From assembly GCA_024362935.1 (NCBI GenBank), contig JANCRA010000061.1:496001-560000 (forward strand): 64,000 nt of DNA, read 5' to 3'. The notes under the pieces were generated by a model. The model was not told the origin of the DNA. It searched no databases and saw only the letters and a program-made list of their open reading frames with translations. This stretch comes from Setophaga petechia. Its lineage: Eukaryota; Chordata; Aves; Passeriformes; Parulidae. Of this stretch, positions 57,972-64,000 are shown piece after piece. Position numbers and translations under genes: made by a program. The stretch's first letter is position 1; the number at the start of each line of letters is the position of its first letter.

Positions 57972-59276
57972 GTATTTTGTGCATTTTTAACATTCTGTAG
58001 TGTGCATGATATTTTAACAGACTTGCTGGTGGTGTAAAAGCTGGGATGGGAATGTGCAGGAGCAGGCCTAAGCATGTTTTGCCTCAGACATTCTGAGTGC
58101 TGTGCCAGGAAGGTTGTGACTAGAAGAGAGGATCCTGCAGGGGTGGAGCAGCATTGTCCTGAGCCAACTTTCTGCTCTGCCTGGAGACTTGAGCTGAGTC
58201 CCCAGCCTCAACTCATTCCCTGGAGAAGGGCTCCAAGGGCTGGCTCTGCATGTGTGACAGAACTGCATGAAAAATCTCCTGTGCTTTGGAGGCTGCATGA
58301 GGCTGGGGCAGATGGGGCCCTCTCGCTCTCTTCTCCCTCTGTCTCTCTGTCCCTCTCATTGTTGACCCCAGCTCTGCACTATCCACGTGGCTGGGCAAAA
58401 CACAGGATCTACAGAATTGTGATATTCCCTCACTCTCTGCTCTGCCTTAATTTCTCTCCTCCCTCCCTGTGCCTGGGCACAGCATGGCTGTCCTGTTCTG
58501 CTCCATCCTTGGCCCTGAGCTTTGCTGTGCTTGTGGGGAGCTTGTGGCCGTGTGCTGTGCCTTGTGAGGCAGCACCTGTGAGAAGCTCTATGGGAGGAGC
58601 TGAGAGATGAGTAAAGGGCACTGAGCAACAGTCAGGACTTGTTGGTAACCATTTGTGAAAGTGTCTTGTACAAATGGAAGGGCTTGTTAGCCAACAGCTT
58701 TTGAGTTTGCAGAGTGGGGAACCCGCTGGATTTAGGACAGCTGTACGTAAAAGCACAAGAGTTTCTTAACATGTGGCTGCTGTCTGTTTTTATCCTGATG
58801 AGAATTCGCAACCAACCAGCACACCCTGTACTGCTGCACTGTAATAGTGAAACACTACCCTTATTTTAACACATAAAACTCTAAAACAGGCTGGTGGCTC
58901 TTGAGGAAATCATGTGGGTGTGTGACAGCAAAAGCCGAGTCTTTTCCTGGTGTGTGCAAGCAGTAATTGGGACATAGACAAAACTTACTGGGCATCCCCA
59001 TTTTGGGCAGGCTTTGCTGGAGCTGCTGAAGGGAGTGTCTACATCCCAAAGGCTTTTAGCAGTAGACTTGGAGAAGGATTTGCTGAGTCCTAAGATGTGA
59101 AAGTAGGATAGCGGCAGAGCAGATATTTACCTGCAGATCTTCCATGTTTGACAGCTAGCTTGAATTAAACAAGATATGTTTTCAACCTTTGCCAGTTCAC
59201 AAATGCTGCTTTTTTAGAATGGGAGCAAAAGCTGATTCTGATTATAGCTTAATGAATTATTTTGCTGTTGTTGCAG

Positions 59277-59480
59277 AAACGGCCTCAGGCTTCTGGCTTC
59301 AGCAGTCCTGTGAGGAGCAAGAAGCAGAGGATTGAGCAGTAGCCCAGTTCCATCCAGGCAGCAGCCTGTGGCCACTCTTCTTCCTGGGTGCTGACTTTGA
59401 TGTCCCATTCTGCTTCCAACCTGTCTCCAAGTCTGGGCTCCATTTCCCCTGCACCCTTTAGGTTTAAAGGAAAAAACAAA
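59277..59480 (+). pseudogene. ELL2-like unit B exon 4, nonsense codon
   Basis: Starts after a tgttgcag acceptor and encodes KRPQASGFSSPVRSKKQRIE, then TAG at 59340-59342 where unit A has an open codon. Homology to unit A exon 4 continues for about 100 bases past the stop and then fades. Confidence 0.8.
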
Positions 59481-60823
59481 ATTTGGAGTTATGGAATGCC
59501 AGCCCTTGTGTGCAGACGGCTACCATGTCCAAAGAGATGTGAAGAGGACTGGGGAGGCTGAAGCAGTAGTGTCCCTTGGATTTCAATGAAGGTATTAATG
59601 TTCTGTTTGCCTAACTCCAGTGTGGATAACACTGGAGTAAAATTTGATTATTAAGAGAAGTCCCTGTATGACTTAAGGTGCAAGCAAGACCATATTTCAG
59701 AGTTAATACTACAGTTATACAGTTTATACATATTATAGGTAATATGATGTTATTTACAATCAAATGTGAACTAGGGAGATAGCAAGAATAAAAGGTGGAG
59801 ATGGGCCAGGTGGGGGGAAGTGCTGAGATGAACACTGAGGTGGGTTAGGCCCGGATGGGCCCTCCCTTCCTGCAGTGCAGTTTCACAGGCTGAGCTGCAG
59901 CAGTGGTGCTGCATCCCCTCATCGAATCTGCAGTGCAGGAGGGGAGGGAGAAGTGTGTGTGTGTGTGTGGTATAAAAGAGTGTAAATTGCTGCCAGCTTG
60001 TGTCAGAGCAGGGATGTTGGCAAGGGCAGTCAGGCCTCCTGCAGCTCTGGGGCTCTGGGGCAGCTGCGGCCTTTGGAGCAGGCGCGGCAGGGCCCTGGGT
60101 CACGTTGCTCCGGTGCCGCAAGACATCGTTGGATTTCGTTTCACATTTATCCTGCATACCAGTCATGTGCATCTGGCCTAGGATGCATCCTTGGGACAAG
60201 TTGTTTTCAGTCCTGGTACTGAATTTCAACGTGTTAACCAATTACTGCTTATAAATATTAATCTCAGGATGGTTTGAATTGTTTATTCGCATATGGAAGG
60301 AGATTTTGTCATCCAAAAAGAACCAGGTCTTCGGGCCCAGAGGAGCAGCAGCATTGCTGTGAGAGTTTTGGGAAGTGGCATCTATTATTCTCATTGGCAC
60401 CTCATCTTGGATTTGTGTCATAAGCTTGATAAATCACGCTTGTGTGGATTTGTGGGAAAAAGGATTGAAGAAGGTTTGACTGCCATCAGTGGCTTTTAGC
60501 ATAATGCGTTTTGGCCTCCTTAGGAGCTGATGTGCTTTGAGTTGTTGTTGTTGTAGTTTCAGACTTGTGCAGAGTTTGTTTTTAGGTCTGTATTACAACA
60601 GCCTCAGTTTGCATAGTTCCCAGAAGGATGGTGGCTCACAGAGAAAAATAGCTCAAAAGTCAGTCTGGGAGTATTATTACAGTTTTCCATGAATAAAACA
60701 ACCTGGCCAGGCTTGGTAACCTCTGAGTGTGCCTCAAGGCTCTTTTAAAGTAAAGGTCATGAAATTCTAAACTCTGCGGAAATGTTGGCATGCCCTAATT
60801 GTCTTTTGATTTCTCCTTCATAG
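59481..60823. other. Intron-like DNA with a TG repeat and TATA motif
   Basis: Contains gtgtgtgtgtgtgtg followed by gtataaaag near 59954-59980, possibly an LTR promoter remnant. The ELL OCEL exons expected here are not seen. Confidence 0.35.
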
Positions 60824-60970
60824 GGCAGTCCCAGCTACTCTGAGATGAAGAGCAGGTGCCAGTACCTCCACAAAAAGCTGTTCCACATGCAGCAATGAGT
60901 GTCTGAATTTGGCCAGCAGCAAGTGGAGTCCTGGCACCAGTCGTCTGCATCTGCAAGGGAACATCTATGA
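60824..60970 (+). pseudogene. ELL2-like last exon with premature stop
   Basis: Acceptor ttcatag. It encodes SPSYSEMKSRCQYLHKKLFH, then TGA at 60896-60898. ELL-like sequence (SEFGQQQVESWH) continues after it to a second TGA at 60968-60970. This is the end of the ELL OCEL domain. Confidence 0.8.
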
Positions 60971-61104
60971 ACTCCGGCTTTTTTATTTGAAAAAAAGATT
61001 AGTTGTTTTAATGTTCTTCACGTTAGGAATGAGCAGAAGATTATTTGTTAAAAACGTAGGATTAGTTCTTCTAGGATTATAGAAATTAGTATTGAACTTC
61101 AGTA

Positions 61105-61110
61105 ATAAAC
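61105..61110 (+). promoter_or_regulatory. Polyadenylation signal after the ELL2-like last exon
   Basis: AATAAA about 135 bases after the second stop codon of the last exon. Confidence 0.55.
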
Positions 61111-62349
61111 AAATTGCATGATTGTTTAACTCCTTCTCTTATTGTCACTTATATTACATTTGGAGTGTCTTTCTTCTGGTCAATTCTTCTCTTCAAGACA
61201 CAGGTTGGTCTATTGAATGAGTTTTCTCAGTAGAGGGTGGAAGCCCACAACCTCTACTATGAAGTTGTGTGCATTTGAAGAAAAGGTTGCAGCAAATAGA
61301 AATTCTTTATGATTAGAATGGGCCTGTATTGTGACCTTTCTTTTTAATTGAAGATTTTTGCCTTAAGTTGTGGAAGGCATAGAGGTTTGTACAGCTCCCT
61401 CCCCAGATGACCTTGTTCTGGAGGGTTACAGAGGAGTGCACATGGGCTGCTCTAAGGTGTCAGCTGAAGCAGCTCTCAGGAGTGCTTGGAGACCATGGCC
61501 TCATCTTGTCATGGAGCCAAGGAATATTCAGATCTTTGTGAGAGTTCTGTAAAACATATGGAGAAGTGTTGGAGGTATGGTACTTCAATGGCTTTTAAAG
61601 AAAATTGGCTTCAAGTGTCCCTATGGAAATGCTGTCCATTTCTTAGCACTTTTAAAACTAGTCTGTCTCAACCAGCCTATCTAGAGGGACATAGATGTTG
61701 ATTCCTGCACAGACCTATGGAGACTTCAATGTCTAGTCCTTTTCCTGAGTTTCCTGCCATGTATTCATTCAGCTGACACAGCAGAAGTATTGCCAGGAAA
61801 GCCATAACCTTCTTTTGGGGAAGGATATGAAATTGACTGAAGGAGGATAACATTTGGGAGCACTCAGTAGGGCTGTGAATGCCTTTGTCTTCTTTGTAGA
61901 GGATTCTACAAATTCCACAATTGTTTCCATGCAATGATGTTGAGCCCCCACACCTGAGAGTTCTTGAGGTGTTTTGTGATTGAACAGCTGTGCCGTCGTT
62001 GCCCTTCTGTTCTCCTCCAAGTGAAGTTCAACAAAATGTCACCTCTAAACCCTGTATTTTGGGTCCATTTTTGCCTGGGTCAGGAGTTGCTCCTACATCT
62101 CTGCAGTGCAGCAGCCCCAGGAACGCTGCTGTGGGGGGCATGGGGTGAATTGTGCTGGGGAGCCTCCCCTTGGCCCGGTGGCTGCTGCTGGTTGACAGAG
62201 TGAGCAGGAGTGCTGCTGGTGAGGGTGGGCTGAGAGTGGTGATATTTAATAGTCACCCCTTCATGACCCATCTTTCCTTTTATGGAATTTCTTATAACTA
62301 ATTCTGCATATCATAAAAAAGTTATGTTTTTATGCTTTTACAAGTCTCA
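61111..62349. other. Stretch with no recognised gene
   Basis: No coding motif or repeat family recognised between the ELL2-like 3' end and the retroviral pol remnant. Confidence 0.35.
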
Positions 62350-63990
62350 TCTTCATATCCTCGGCTGACTTTATTTTCCCCTCTAGTTCTTTTTCTGTTG
62401 GGGTTGGCTTCCCTTGGGAAACCATGTATGAACACACTGGTCCCGATCCCCTTTTATTGCTGCAGGAGTGCTTAGGAACACTTGAAATGGTCCTTTCCAC
62501 TTTTCTTGAAGTGCCTTGTTGCTGTGCTTTCTGACATGGACACAGTCACCAGGCTGATGAGGATGTACCTGAGAATCCAAAGTCATCAGAGGTGGTCATA
62601 CCCAGAATTTCTGCAGAGATGAGAGCACTTTTGACAAAGATGATAAAAATGGACTTAATATAATTTCCTAACACATTACTTTCTCTGGAATGAATTGCAA
62701 TTTGGTATTGTCTTCCAAAGAGCATTTCATGTGGGATGACTTTTCCTTTAAAAGCTACTGGAATTCTGACCCTCAGGAGTGGCAGGGGAAGCCCTATTGC
62801 CCGCTTTAGTGAGGTTTCTTGGAAAATTTTGCTCATTTGTCTTTGTAGACTCTGATTTTTTCTCTCAGTCTTGCTTCTGGGATAAGACCTCCATGGGTGG
62901 AGTAGGTTTCATTTCTCTGGGGTGTTTTGGACAAATTTTGTACAGTTTCAGCTATGAAATGAGAATCTTTATCTGCTGGCATTCCAAAAGGAATCCTTTA
63001 TCTTACTAGTATTTTTTATTTTTAACTGGAGGTATTTCTCTAGCATTGTTGGTGTGACAAGGAAAAGCCTCTGGCCATGCAGAACATGTGTCCCCTAAAC
63101 CAAAAAGGTATTTATATTTACTTCTGGTCAACTCAGAAAAATGTCCTTGTCATTAACATCTGGCACTGCTTCCTGTTCTTGGGATCCCTAAGGGCAGTCT
63201 TTTGGAAAACTGTGCATTGCTCTGTAAGCAGATTTTTCATTTCAGTTGTCACAATCCCTGTCAGCCTAACACTAAGTAGCGGCCTTTTCAAATTGTCTAC
63301 TGTACCTTCAATACCCCAGTGGCTTTCTTTATGTTTGCCTTCTCCAGTTTGAATCATTATTCCTTGAGGCACTCTAACTTGTTGATTTGTTGCTACCCAC
63401 CACCCTTCAGGACTAAATCAGACATTGAAGGTATTTGAAGAATGGTTGTTTTCATCATGGTGTTCTGTGTCTGATTTGGAAAGGTTCACAGCTTTGGAAA
63501 GAATTGCCAACAAGATGCTTTGTTCTGCCTCCTCTCCAGCAGTTTGGTCTGCTGGAGAGACCAAACCTCAGTCTCCTGGCCTTGCCTGAACTGGTGAGCT
63601 TTGCAGTGCATTATTGCTACTTCAGCAGGGAACTGGATGCTCCCAAAGCTGTCTTGATTTGATTGGAGATGCTGATTCCTTGCAGAAGGATTGAGGAACA
63701 CAGCAGGGTTCAAGGCAGTAGCTGTCCTTAGCACCATGTCTTTTGTTCCAGGAGTACCCCCTGTCACTTTAGGAAAACCAGTGAGCTCCTTTTTGCTCTA
63801 CACCAGACATAAACATGTGCAGCACATAAACTGACATTTTTATACCATTTACTTTCACGCCTATTCTATCAATCAGGATTCTGGTGTCTCCTGCTTTCAG
63901 GTGCACTGGTCATCCTTTGGAGACAATGTTAAGATGGTCTTTTAAGAAATGTGTCCTTTTCCACAGGGTTCTTTCCTGCATTCCCAGTCG
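62350..63990 (-). pseudogene. Gammaretrovirus-like (ERV1) pol remnant
   Basis: On the minus strand short frames appear in the order expected for pol. They are a reverse transcriptase/RNase H end (63767-63486), a middle part (63372-63133), an integrase core with many stops (about 63100-62840), and an integrase C-terminus (62836-62383) with HEMLFGR and WKGPFQV motifs. Frame changes and stops separate them, and no LTR is visible. The element continues past the window end. Confidence 0.72.
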
Positions 63991-64000
63991 TTGAGATAAA

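Larger units (their letters stand above)
52741..58909 (+). repeat. Right arm of the large inverted duplication
   Basis: Reverse-complement partner of 1-5484. It carries unit A exons 2-4 and unit B exons 1-3. It is embedded in a longer ELL2-like locus on both sides, which suggests this is the original and the left arm the copy. Confidence 0.93.
50291..60970 (+). pseudogene. ELL2: ELL2-like locus with an internal tandem duplication; reads to a nonsense codon
   Basis: Exons 50298-50395, 51133-51386, 53209-53333, 53467-53557 and 55524-55794 (unit A) are followed by 56535-56788, 57343-57467, 57881-57971 and 59277 onward (unit B), and a last exon at 60824. The A exons sum to 741 nt and the unit starts and ends in the same phase, so A can splice into B in frame. 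Motifs: VPERKR, RDRVIHLLAL, GWPGYS and DWPGYS, KKQRI and a C-terminal SPSYSEMKSRCQYLH. Known: ELL2 promotes transcription elongation by RNA polymerase II. Defects: TAG at 59340-59342, TGA at 60896-60898, most of the OCEL domain absent, and no recognised N-terminal exons. A truncated A-B product remains conceivable. Confidence 0.75.

Overview
This window looks like nuclear DNA of a songbird (passerine). It carries CR1 LINE fragments, several retroviral LTR families, a songbird-type PAK-like kinase gene, ELL2-like exons with vertebrate splice sites, and interstitial TTAGGG-like repeats. Nothing resembles a bacterial or viral genome. The LTR density, inverted duplication, (GATA)n tract and decayed gene copies would suit a W-linked or other low-recombination scaffold. 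That placement is inference, not shown by the sequence.

Layout. Positions 1-5484 are one arm of a large inverted duplication. Its partner is 52741-58909, and about 47 kb lies between them. Both arms carry ELL2-like exons (minus strand on the left, plus strand on the right). The spacer begins with a solo LTR (5493-6527), a GC-rich patch, a perfect 35-bp hairpin and a further probable LTR. From 28049 down to about 10055 on the minus strand lies the best-supported gene: 16 exons, all phase-compatible, summing to exactly 639 codons. It predicts a hydrophobic N-terminus, a duplicated 42-44 residue module, a coiled-coil region and a PAK-type kinase domain with Gly-loop, Lys, HRD and DFG. Its stop codon lies inside a telomere-like repeat. 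A complete minus-oriented LTR lies just upstream of its first exon.

From 30 to 45 kb the window is mostly endogenous retrovirus: an alpharetrovirus-like integrase-env-LTR fragment, a short betaretrovirus-like provirus with gag and dUTPase remnants, and solo LTRs. From about 50 to 61 kb an ELL2-like gene runs on the plus strand. It contains a tandem duplication of a 5.4-kb unit. Unit A (51.1-55.8 kb) is open, unit B (56.5-59.3 kb) ends in a nonsense codon, and a last exon at 60.8 kb matches the ELL C-terminus. The final 1.7 kb is a decayed gammaretrovirus-like pol on the minus strand.

The kinase gene seems able to make a protein. The ELL2-like copies look like a decaying multicopy locus, although unit A still has an uninterrupted, correctly spliced frame. 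The retroviral parts are all broken or partial.
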